A stretch of 9,964 nucleotides of DNA from Paenibacillus sp. (GCA_029256665.1 JAQSXN010000091.1:1-9964); one strand, 5' to 3'; shown: positions 1-5,854, counted from the stretch's first letter. The notes: a model not told the origin generated them from the letters alone. Numbers and translations are program-made.

Positions 1-1
1 G

Positions 2-85
2 GCCGGAGAGCTTGAGCAGCGAACGGAGCACGGAGCGCTGGTGAACACCAAGTTCGCCGAGAAGGCGCTCGCGGGCGGACAGTAA
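2..85 (+). CDS. ABC transporter substrate-binding protein, C-terminal end only
   Basis: Only the last 27 codons are present; the gene enters from the left edge and stops at TAA 83-85. The readable tail includes ALVNTKFAEKALAGGQ. A C-terminal stretch of the kind LVNTxFAEKAL is familiar from NMT1/THI5/SsuA-type periplasmic or lipid-anchored binding proteins. The ATPase and permease that follow are of the same import class, which supports the call. The binding protein would capture the substrate outside the membrane and hand it to the permease. The substrate (sulfonate, nitrate, taurine or a thiamine-pyrimidine precursor) cannot be told from this fragment. Only 38 bases separate it from the next start, so one operon is likely. 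Confidence 0.6.
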   Translation, partial: AGELEQRTEHGALVNTKFAEKALAGGQ

Positions 86-123
86 AGGTCCGGAGCGCGG
101 TTCGGAAGAAGGAGGCGATACGC

Positions 124-921
124 GTGAATGACCCGGTCTTATCGCTGAGTGGGCTTTCCCATGTGTACGTGAACGACAAAGGCGCGTCGCTCGCGCTGGA
201 AGGCATTGAATTGCAAGTGGCTAAAGGCGAATTCGTAAGTTTGGTCGGTCCCAGCGGCTGCGGCAAAACAACGTTGCTTAGCCTGCTTGCCGGCCTGCTG
301 AAGCCGACGATCGGCACCGTGACGGTAAGCGGCAAGCCCGTGACGGGGCCATCGCCGGCAGTCGGATACATGCTTCAACAAGACTATCTCTTCCCTTGGC
401 GGACGATAGGGGATAATGCGGCCATCGGGCTCGAGATTGCCGGCAATCGCAACAAAGAGACGATGAGAGCCGTCGAGCGCTGGCTTGCGGAGCTTGGACT
501 TGCCGGATACGGCGGCCGGTATCCGCACGAGCTGTCCGGCGGGATGCGTCAGCGGGTAGCGCTTGCCCGGACGCTTGTCACCGAACCGGACGTCCTGCTG
601 CTCGACGAGCCGTTCTCCGCGCTTGATCTTCACATCAAGCTGCAACTCGAGGATTTGGTGCAGCATACGCTTAGCCGGCTTGGCAAAACGGCCGTTCTCG
701 TCACGCACGATCTTGCCGAGGCGGCGGCCATGAGCGACCGCGTCATCGTGCTGGGCAAAGGGCCCGGCCACATTCGCAAGGAGGTGGCCATTCCGGACGT
801 CATCCGTCGCGCGGATCCCATGGCGGCGCGGAGACTGCCGGAATTCCAAGCAATTTTCGAGGAGCTGTGGGCGGAGCTTGATGCCGTAGACGGGGAAGGG
901 GGCGGTGATCATGGAGCCTAA
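124..921 (+). CDS. ABC transporter ATP-binding protein (SsuB/TauB/ThiZ class)
   Basis: This 265-residue ATPase powers import through the permease encoded next. All nucleotide-binding motifs are visible: Walker A GPSGCGKTT at 42-50, Q-loop glutamines at 85-86 with the following DYLFPWRT typical of the nitrate/sulfonate/taurine subfamily, signature LSGGM at 137-141, Walker B VLLLDEP at 157-163, D-loop SALD at 165-168, and switch histidine 195 in VTHD. The start is GTG at 124; AAGGAGG at 109-115 sits 8 bases upstream, and no better in-frame ATG exists before the conserved domain. Length is normal for the subfamily. The gene lies between a binding-protein tail and an overlapping permease. The closest B. 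subtilis relative I would expect is YtlC or SsuB, from memory. Substrate is not determinable here. Confidence 0.93.
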   Translation: MNDPVLSLSGLSHVYVNDKGASLALEGIELQVAKGEFVSLVGPSGCGKTTLLSLLAGLLKPTIGTVTVSGKPVTGPSPAVGYMLQQDYLFPWRTIGDNAAIGLEIAGNRNKETMRAVERWLAELGLAGYGGRYPHELSGGMRQRVALARTLVTEPDVLLLDEPFSALDLHIKLQLEDLVQHTLSRLGKTAVLVTHDLAEAAAMSDRVIVLGKGPGHIRKEVAIPDVIRRADPMAARRLPEFQAIFEELWAELDAVDGEGGGDHGA

Positions 922-1840
922 TCGGCCAATCGGCAAGCGCGGGGAAGGTAACGGCCTTGCAGATCCAACGAGCACGGATAGGGCGCAAGCGGGGCAAGGC
1001 GAACTTTATTTGTCCGGCATTCAGGAAGACCGTCAAGCGCTGATGGACGGATTGTACGGGAGTTACAAGCGGAGAGCCAGAAGGATCAGCGCATCGGCCC
1101 TATTGACGCAAGCTGCGATTCTGTTGTTGTTTCTCGGTTTGTGGGAGGCGGCAGGACGTCAGAAGTGGATTGATCCGCTGCTGTTTAGTTTTCCTTCAAA
1201 AATTGTAAAGCTGATCGGCGCGATGGCGGCGGACGGCAGCCTGTGGCCGCATGTCGGCGCAACCGTCTTCGAAACGATCGTAGGGTTTGCGCTCGGTACG
1301 CTGCTCGGGATTACGATCGCCGCCGTGTTATGGTGGTTCCCTTTCCTTTCCCGCGTATTCGACCCGTATCTCGTTGTACTGAACAGCATGCCGAAAGTGG
1401 CGCTGGGCCCGATCTTTATTGTTGCGCTGGGTCCCGGGTTCCTATCGATCGTCGCGATCACGCTAATGGTTACCGTTATTATTACGACTATTAATATCTA
1501 TAACCGGTTCAGGGAAATCGATAGCGGATTTATAAAAGTCGTGCGTTTGTTCGGGGCGTCCCGGGCCCAGCTGTTCCGTCTCGTTATATTGCCGGGGTCG
1601 TTTCCGGTCATGATCGCGACGCTTAAGGTTAACGTAGGCCTTGCCTGGATCGGGGTCATTGTCGGAGAGTTTCTTGTGGCGAAGGTCGGACTGGGGTATC
1701 AGATCATCTACGGCTTCCAAGTGTTTAACTTTACGCTTGTGCTTTCAAGCCTCGTCGTCATAGGAGTCGTGGCAACGGTCATGTACCAGCTTGTGGCCGT
1801 GCTGGAGAGAAAGTTGACGGAGGGCTGGCGGGAACGGTAG
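911..1840 (+). CDS. ABC transporter permease (SsuC/TauC/ThiX class)
   Basis: This is the membrane channel subunit of the importer. It has about six hydrophobic segments (in numbering from the GTG at 905: roughly 65-82, 120-145, 152-176, 178-200, 240-257 and 276-298). The cytoplasmic EAA-type loop reads LFGASRAQLFRLVILPGSFP at 215-234 and docks on the ATPase. ATG 911 is preferred because GGAAGGGGG at 894-902 lies 8 bases before it; the alternative GTG at 905 (311 residues) would be only 2 bases from that site. The start overlaps the ATPase end by 11 bases, so translation is probably coupled. Unusually, about 60 polar residues precede the first membrane segment, a longer cytoplasmic head than SsuC-type permeases usually have. 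The core resembles B. subtilis YtlD, recalled and not searched. Confidence 0.9.
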   Translation: MEPNRPIGKRGEGNGLADPTSTDRAQAGQGELYLSGIQEDRQALMDGLYGSYKRRARRISASALLTQAAILLLFLGLWEAAGRQKWIDPLLFSFPSKIVKLIGAMAADGSLWPHVGATVFETIVGFALGTLLGITIAAVLWWFPFLSRVFDPYLVVLNSMPKVALGPIFIVALGPGFLSIVAITLMVTVIITTINIYNRFREIDSGFIKVVRLFGASRAQLFRLVILPGSFPVMIATLKVNVGLAWIGVIVGEFLVAKVGLGYQIIYGFQVFNFTLVLSSLVVIGVVATVMYQLVAVLERKLTEGWRER

Positions 1841-1885
1841 GATGGGTAAGGTATAGAACCATTTTATCGGATTCGAGGGGCTTCC

Positions 1886-2860
1886 ATGGGCATTCGCGTC
1901 ATCAAAACGGCCTTAGCGGCAATCGCCGCCATTTATACGGCCTACTATATAGGATTGCAGCCGCCGTTGTCGGCGGGCATTCTTGCTATACTCGGCGTCG
2001 AAGTGACGCGGAAGAAGGGGCTGCAAAGCGCCTTTAACCGTTTCCTCGCTTCGGTGCTGGGTCTTTTTTTCGCTTCGCTCATCTTTACGCTGCTAGGGTT
2101 TCATTATTGGGTTCTCGCCATCTTTATCTTAACGACGTTTCCCGTGCTCGCGCGCGTGCAGCTTAAGGAAGGCGTGCTTACAAGCTGCGTTATCGTGTTT
2201 CATCTCTTTGACCACAACCGCGTGGATGTGGAGATCATAGGCAACGAAATCATGCTGCTGCTCGTCGGCCTTGGTTGGGCGACGATCATTAACCTTGTCT
2301 ACATGCCCAAAGAAGAAGAGGCGCTGCTTGCGAGACGCGCGGAAGTCGAGCGGCTATTCAGCGCGATCTTCCGGGAGATGGCCCGTACGCTGCGCGATCC
2401 GTCCCATGTGTGGGACGGCGGCGAACTGTTGACGGCCCATCGGTCGATCGAGGCAGGCACGGGGGTGTCGGTGCGCCACCTTGAGAATCGGCTGACGTGG
2501 AACAACGCGCCTTACTGGCCGACTTATTTCGAAATGCGCAGGCAGCAGCTCGAGACGATCCAGCAGATGCTTGCGGAGCTGGCGCTCGTCTACGAGAGGT
2601 GGCCGCAAGGCGAGCTGATCGCGGAGCTGCTGGAAGGTTTGTCGGACGATGTGAAGGCGGAGGTGTACGTGGGCGTCGCCGAACAGCGGGTATTCGCGCT
2701 CATGGGTTCGTTCCGCCAGATGGAGCTGCCCAAAACGCGCGAGGAATTCGAGATCCGCGCCGCGCTGCTGACGTTGCTTCATGAGGTGGACCGTTATCTC
2801 GTCATCGCGAAACGGCTCAAGAAGAAGCCGGAGGAGGCGGCGACTGGGGAGTCGGCTTGA
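1886..2860 (+). CDS. YqjA-like aromatic acid exporter family (DUF939) membrane protein
   Basis: The 324-residue product has an N-terminal membrane half with hydrophobic stretches at about 5-22, 27-38, 55-70, 72-88, 96-108 and 120-139, then a soluble, mostly helical and charged half from about 141 onward. This layout, the opening GIRVIKTALAA and the QPPLSAGILAILGV segment are typical of the DUF939/ArAE_1 family, to which B. subtilis YqjA belongs. Members are called aromatic acid exporters by similarity to the plant and proteobacterial FUSC/ArAE group, but the substrate in Firmicutes is largely untested. The ATG at 1886 has GAGGGG at 1875-1880, only 5 bases away, so initiation may be moderate. 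The gene follows the permease by 45 bases with no convincing promoter between, so read-through from the ABC operon is possible. A terminator-like hairpin follows at 2884. Confidence 0.82.
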   Translation: MGIRVIKTALAAIAAIYTAYYIGLQPPLSAGILAILGVEVTRKKGLQSAFNRFLASVLGLFFASLIFTLLGFHYWVLAIFILTTFPVLARVQLKEGVLTSCVIVFHLFDHNRVDVEIIGNEIMLLLVGLGWATIINLVYMPKEEEALLARRAEVERLFSAIFREMARTLRDPSHVWDGGELLTAHRSIEAGTGVSVRHLENRLTWNNAPYWPTYFEMRRQQLETIQQMLAELALVYERWPQGELIAELLEGLSDDVKAEVYVGVAEQRVFALMGSFRQMELPKTREEFEIRAALLTLLHEVDRYLVIAKRLKKKPEEAATGESA

Positions 2861-2883
2861 TGTCCGGACCATGAGAAGCAAGC

Positions 2884-2931
2884 CGGCTATGATCTCTACT
2901 CTAATGTAGAGAATATAGCCGATCTATTTTT
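2884..2931 (+). terminator. Terminator-like hairpin after the DUF939 gene
   Basis: CGGCTAT at 2884-2890 pairs with ATAGCCG at 2915-2921, and TCTCTAC at 2893-2899 pairs with GTAGAGA at 2906-2912. A 2x2 internal loop separates the two arms and the terminal loop has six bases. The stem is followed by GATCTA and then five Ts at 2927-2931. The stem is AT-rich and the T-run starts a few bases late, so it may be a weaker rho-independent terminator. Its position 23 bases after the stop codon at 2858-2860 fits that role. Confidence 0.65.
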
Positions 2932-2990
2932 GAATACGCTTACAAAACTGATCGATCGATGAGCGAATCGGAAGTTTCGCGTAAATTGCC

Positions 2991-3026
2991 GTTCATATTT
3001 GCGCATGCCCGCGAATATAGATGAAC
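2991..3026. repeat. Inverted repeat (hairpin) in the gap before cotE
   Basis: ATATTTGCG at 2995-3003 pairs with CGCGAATAT at 3010-3018 (one G-T wobble) around the loop CATGCC. After a short one-sided bulge the outer GTTC at 2991-2994 pairs with GAAC at 3023-3026. No T-run follows, so it is not an intrinsic terminator. It lies in the 326-base gene-free stretch 2861-3186. Apart from this hairpin, the terminator at 2884, a small GCGAA/TTCGC stem at 2963-2980 and the promoter near 3127, I see nothing supported in that stretch. It could be an operator or part of a small RNA; neither is shown. Confidence 0.45.
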
Positions 3027-3126
3027 CAACAGAAGAATGAAGGACGGCTAATCTCGTTTCCTGCGGGGATTGGCGCCTAGCAGGAGGCAGACAAAATAAA
3101 TTCGTTTGTAATGACTTGTTTAATCA

Positions 3127-3152
3127 ACAAACGCCTACGAACTGCATACACT
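3127..3152 (+). promoter_or_regulatory. Sporulation-type (SigE/SigK-like) promoter for cotE
   Basis: CATACACT at 3145-3152 is a full match to the SigE -10 consensus CATACAMT. It also carries the CATA core used by SigK. For SigK, an AC at 3127-3128 lies 16 bases upstream, as that consensus expects. For SigE, the -35 candidate TCAACAA at 3124-3130 is weak. In B. subtilis cotE is transcribed from SigE and SigK promoters in the mother cell, so this assignment fits known biology. Transcription would begin about 7 bases further on, shortly before the ribosome site at 3173-3179. Confidence 0.6.
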
Positions 3153-3186
3153 TTAATTGAATGATTGTATGGAGGAGGTTAATTGA

Positions 3187-3756
3187 ATGACTATTGCAGA
3201 TAAACAGCTTCAGTGCAGAGAGATCATTACAAAAGCTGTCTGCGGCAAAGGTCGTAAGTTTTCCACTGTAACCCATACCGTGACTCCGCCTCACCATCCG
3301 ACCAGCATTCTGGGCGCATGGATTATCAACCATCAGTATGAAGCGGTTCGTTCGGGCGACGGTATTGAGGTCATCGGTACTTACGATATCAACATTTGGT
3401 ATTCGTACAACAAAAACTCGCAAACTGACGTAGCCAAGGAATCCGTACAATTCGTCGAAAACGTGCCTCTCTCGTACGTGGACCCGAAACATAGGGTCTC
3501 GACGGAGGAAGTATCCGCGGAGGTGCTGCAGGAGCCGAACTGCATCGAAGCGAACATCTCTTCGAACGGTTCTGGAGTCGTGGTTCGCGTAGAGCGCGAG
3601 TTCGCGGTGGAGATGATTGCCGAGACGAAGGTTTGCGTGGCGGTAGTGCCAGGCGGTTGCAGCGACCTGGACGACAAGGACTTGGACTTCAGTCTCGGCG
3701 ACGAAGACGGCGACTTCGAGGATCTGGATCCCGATTTGTTGGACGACGAGCTTTAA
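3187..3756 (+). CDS. cotE: Outer spore coat morphogenetic protein CotE
   Basis: CotE is made in the mother cell, forms a layer around the forespore and is needed to assemble the outer coat. The 189-residue product matches the B. subtilis protein (about 181 residues) as I remember it. Shared blocks include REIITKAV..KGRKF at 11-25, SILGAWIINHQYEA at 40-53, the YDINIWYSY block at 66-74, the EPNCIE block at 116-121, and VRVEREFAVEMIAETKVCV at 133-151. The tail from about 159 to the end is strongly acidic, as in the family. Five cysteines (10, 19, 119, 150, 158) might allow disulfide links in the coat; that is inference. AGGAGGT at 3173-3179 lies 7 bases before ATG 3187. A sporulation-type promoter precedes the gene and a strong terminator follows, so it is probably a single-gene unit. 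Its base composition is clearly lower in GC than the next gene. Confidence 0.95.
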   Translation: MTIADKQLQCREIITKAVCGKGRKFSTVTHTVTPPHHPTSILGAWIINHQYEAVRSGDGIEVIGTYDINIWYSYNKNSQTDVAKESVQFVENVPLSYVDPKHRVSTEEVSAEVLQEPNCIEANISSNGSGVVVRVEREFAVEMIAETKVCVAVVPGGCSDLDDKDLDFSLGDEDGDFEDLDPDLLDDEL

Positions 3757-3809
3757 GCAGGGTCCGCGTCTGGCGGATAAGGTATTATATGCCGGCTATT
3801 CGGCAAATT

Positions 3810-3837
3810 CGAGGGCGCGAGCCCTCGTATTTTTTTT
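3810..3837 (+). terminator. Rho-independent terminator after cotE
   Basis: CGAGGGC at 3810-3816 and GCCCTCG at 3821-3827 form a perfect 7-bp stem with a GCGA loop. It is followed by TA and then eight Ts at 3830-3837. This is a textbook intrinsic terminator, 54 bases after the cotE stop. It implies that the next gene needs its own promoter or read-through. A smaller GCCG/CGGC hairpin at 3791-3804 precedes it. Confidence 0.92.
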
Positions 3838-3906
3838 GGGCTGGCCGAGAGTGGGCTAGCAGGCATAGGGGATGTAGCGCGACTGCAAGATAAGGAGGCG
3901 GCCAAT

Positions 3907-3948
3907 ATGTGGCAGGTTGGAGCGAGATTGGAGGCGGGGCGGGCATGA
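3907..3948 (+). other. Possible 13-codon leader ORF overlapping the amidoligase start
   Basis: An ATG at 3907 lies 8 bases after AAGGAGG (3892-3898), the best spacing available in this region. It opens a frame encoding MWQVGARLEAGRA and stops at TGA 3946-3948. That TGA overlaps ATG 3945 (ATGA), which is in frame with the amidoligase gene. This is the arrangement expected for translational coupling or a leader peptide. The alternative is that the same ribosome site serves GTG 3909 and this ORF is incidental. Confidence 0.3.
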
Positions 3949-5351
3949 CGGACGTTTGGGTGTGGGAGGACGGGGAGACGCGGCCGCGCCGGCTGGCAGC
4001 GAACGGGATTGTCGTGGCGAAAGGAGGCGGCGAAACGCTTGGACCGCGCCCGGGAGACGCCGTCGTCGCGCTGACGCTGCATAAGGCGATCGGGCAAGCG
4101 GACGTCGGAGGCGCATGGCTGCTTCATGAAGGAGCGGGAACGTTCGGGAGAATGGGAGAGGACGAGCTCAAACGCCGCTTGCGCCGCGTCGGGCTTGGCG
4201 TGGCCGATCGGCTGCCGGACGAACGGTTGTACCGCGTCATGTTATTTCATATGGAGCCGCTTGGCATCGTGCGGCTTACTCACCTCGGCGCAGAACAGCC
4301 CGGCGCCTGGATGGAACCGCCCGTCATCGGGGGGCGGCCCGCATTGCTGCGCTGGCCGGCGGAAGCGCCGATGCGGGCCGTCGTGCGCGCCGCGACGCGC
4401 GCTTTGTACGCGCTCCGCCTCGATATCGGCGAGGCGGACGTCGCGCTTGGTTCGGACGGCAGGCTTGCCGTCCGGGCGATTTGGCCGCTGCTGCGCGATA
4501 AGCGCCGGCAAGCGGAGGCTCTCGCGCGATTCGCCGCCGGGCACGCGGCGAACGCGCGGACGGAGGATCGGCGCCTGCTGCTCGGCGCCGATCCGGAGTA
4601 TGCGCTGTTGATGCCGAGCGGCAAGGTCGCGCCGGCATCGCGGTATTTTGGCTTCGGCGTCGGCGGAGCCGCTGGCGCCGACGCCATGCGCGTGGGGCGA
4701 CGGGTGCTGTACCCCGTCGCCGAGCTGCGGCCCGCGCCGGCCGAAGGCCCGGCCGCGCTGGCCGCGAACGTGCGGCGCCTGCTCGCGCGCGCCGCCGCCA
4801 AGGTCGGCGACCCCGCGCTGCGCTGGGTCGCCGGGGGCATGCCCGTGCCGGGGCTCGCGCTCGGCGGGCACATCCACATCAGCGGAGCGCCGCTCACCGG
4901 GCGCTTGCTCCGCATGCTCGACAGCTGCGCGGCGTATCCGCTCGCGCTGGTGGAAGACCCCGCCGGGCGCGGCCGGCGTCCCCGGTACGGCGTGCTCGGG
5001 GACTTCAGGCTGCAGCCGCATGGCGGGTTCGAATATCGGACGCTGCCGAGCTGGCTCGTCTCGCCGGCGGCGGCCAAAGCCGCTTTCGCGCTGGCGCTGC
5101 TATGCGCGCGCGAGTCGCTTGCGCTGCCGCGCGTGCCGGCGGACGGCGAGCGGTACGCGGAGGCGTATTACGCCGGCGACCGGACGGAGCTGGCCGGCTG
5201 CCTCGACGACGTCGCGGGCGCGATCGCGGCGACGGACGGCTACCGGGAGCTGGCGCGCTACATCGAGCCGCTGTTCGACGCCGCGCGCCGAGGCAAAACG
5301 TGGGACGAAAGCTCGGACATCCGCGCCAAGTGGCGCATTCCCATTCGCTGA
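3945..5351 (+). CDS. Putative amidoligase (phiEco32-type COOH-NH2 ligase family)
   Basis: The product has 468 residues from ATG 3945, or 480 from GTG 3909. ATG 3945 has GGAGG at 3930-3934, 10 bases upstream. GTG 3909 has AAGGAGG at 3892-3898, also 10 bases upstream. I favour 3945 because the twelve extra residues look like a Gly-rich leader, but the start is uncertain. In 480-residue numbering the C-terminal half carries GADPE (226-230), AELRP (271-275), GGHIHIS (319-325) and FEYRTLP (374-380). These acidic, arginine and histidine motifs are of the kind expected in the glutamine-synthetase/GCS-like carboxylate-amine ligase fold that joins an amine to a carboxylate using ATP. The N-terminal half (about 14-220) is unassigned; its RALYALRLDIGEADV...GRLAVRAIWPLL stretch faintly recalls the end of an ATP-grasp domain (inference). 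Substrate is unknown. The gene is extremely GC-rich and sits between cotE and mutS. Confidence 0.8.
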   Translation: MTDVWVWEDGETRPRRLAANGIVVAKGGGETLGPRPGDAVVALTLHKAIGQADVGGAWLLHEGAGTFGRMGEDELKRRLRRVGLGVADRLPDERLYRVMLFHMEPLGIVRLTHLGAEQPGAWMEPPVIGGRPALLRWPAEAPMRAVVRAATRALYALRLDIGEADVALGSDGRLAVRAIWPLLRDKRRQAEALARFAAGHAANARTEDRRLLLGADPEYALLMPSGKVAPASRYFGFGVGGAAGADAMRVGRRVLYPVAELRPAPAEGPAALAANVRRLLARAAAKVGDPALRWVAGGMPVPGLALGGHIHISGAPLTGRLLRMLDSCAAYPLALVEDPAGRGRRPRYGVLGDFRLQPHGGFEYRTLPSWLVSPAAAKAAFALALLCARESLALPRVPADGERYAEAYYAGDRTELAGCLDDVAGAIAATDGYRELARYIEPLFDAARRGKTWDESSDIRAKWRIPIR

Positions 5352-5390
5352 GGATGGAATTACCACACCCTAATTCGTCGCGCCGGCAAC

Positions 5391-5733
5391 CACATCCAAC
5401 AGCGCTCCAGCGCCCCCAACCAGCTTAACGTATGTTAAATTTCACATCCAACAGCTCTCCCCCTCAACCAGCCCAACGTATGTGAAATTTCACATCCAAC
5501 AGCGCTCCAGCGCCCCCAACCGGCCCAACGTATGTGAAATTTAACATCCAACAGCGCTCCAGCGCCCCCACCAGGCCCAACGTATGTTAAATTTAACATC
5601 CAACAGTGCTACTGCACCCTCAACCGGCCCAACGTATGTGAAATTTAACATCCAACAGCGCTCCAGCGCCCCACCAGGCCCAACGTATGTTAAATTTAAT
5701 ATCCAACAGCGCTCCCGCACCCTCTACCAACCC
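5391..5733. repeat. Tandem array of about 52-bp units, six full and one partial
   Basis: Units start at 5391, 5443, 5491, 5543, 5595, 5647 and 5698, with lengths 52, 48, 52, 52, 52 and 51, then a partial copy to about 5733. Each unit runs from an [CA]ACATCCAACAG block, through a GCGCTCCAGCGC mini-hairpin and a C-rich stretch, to CCCAACGTATG and then TTAAATTT or TGAAATTT. Mini-hairpins lie at 5402-5413, 5502-5513, 5554-5565, 5606-5617, 5658-5669 and, imperfectly, 5709-5720; the second unit has lost its copy. The units abut with no unique spacers. Unit length is not a multiple of three and no reading frame is kept, so it is not coding. The plus strand is C-rich and G-poor. The rest of the gap (5352-5390 and 5734-5815) is also C-rich, and I see no gene or terminator in it. 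Confidence 0.93.
5432..5702. repeat. Six 16-bp AT-centred palindromes at the unit boundaries
   Basis: The palindromes lie at 5432-5447, 5480-5495, 5532-5547, 5584-5599, 5636-5651 and 5687-5702. The one at 5480 (ATGTGAAATTTCACAT) and the one at 5584 (ATGTTAAATTTAACAT) are perfect. The others each have one unmatched or wobble pair. All begin with ATGT, and five of the six end in ACAT, giving ATGT-N8-ACAT, a layout known for PadR-family operators. They could equally be hairpin arms in RNA. No binding protein is identified in this window. Confidence 0.7.
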
Positions 5734-5815
5734 ATGCCACGGCCCCTAATGCAGCACCCTCTACCATCCCAAACCACCGCCCCTATCGCGCCACCTCTCG
5801 TCATCGGATCCCAAA

Positions 5816-5830
5816 TGCTAGGTTCTAGCA
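5816..5830. promoter_or_regulatory. Inverted repeat over the -35 position of the mutS promoter
   Basis: TGCTAG at 5816-5821 and CTAGCA at 5825-5830 are perfect inverted halves separated by GTT. The site covers the place where a -35 hexamer would sit for the -10 at 5849. No good -35 is present there. This position suits an activator or repressor site, but no cognate protein is evident and a chance 6-bp palindrome is possible. Confidence 0.35.
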
Positions 5831-5845
5831 CACATCTGCTCCGCT

Positions 5846-5854
5846 TGGTATAAT
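5846..5854 (+). promoter_or_regulatory. Extended -10 vegetative promoter for mutS
   Basis: TGG directly followed by TATAAT (5849-5854) gives the TGnTATAAT extended -10 element of SigA promoters. The matching -35 region at 5825-5831 agrees poorly with TTGACA, which is usual for extended -10 promoters. Transcription should start near 5861, leaving a leader of about 75 bases before the mutS start at 5937. No terminator or other promoter lies between it and mutL, so it probably drives both genes. Confidence 0.7.

Noticed and set aside
1813..1857. Promoter before the DUF939 gene (TTGACG and TATAGA)
   Set aside because: The two hexamers are 33 bases apart, far outside the 16-18 range, and no better pair is visible.
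3838..3906. Promoter for the amidoligase gene
   Set aside because: The gap after the cotE terminator contains CATAGGGG near 3863, but no matching -35 for SigE or SigK and no SigA pair, so I could not support a promoter although one is expected.
4242..5077. Long antisense ORFs opposite the amidoligase gene
   Set aside because: High GC content removes stop codons in the shadow frames. The predicted proteins are Arg/Pro/Ala-rich without recognisable domains, while the plus-strand frame has clear family motifs.
5480..5495. CRP/Fnr-type site (TGTGA...TCACA)
   Set aside because: The spacer is 4 bases, not the 6 of the CRP or Bacillus Fnr consensus. The GlnR/TnrA pattern also needs a longer spacer.
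5391..5733. CRISPR array
   Set aside because: The units are contiguous and repeat along their whole length, with no unique spacers and no cas genes nearby.
5584..5853. 89-codon ORF with repeated GPTYVKFNIQQRS-like peptide
   Set aside because: It is a translation of the tandem repeat. Adjacent units differ in length by non-multiples of three, it has no ribosome site, and the frame does not hold across the array.
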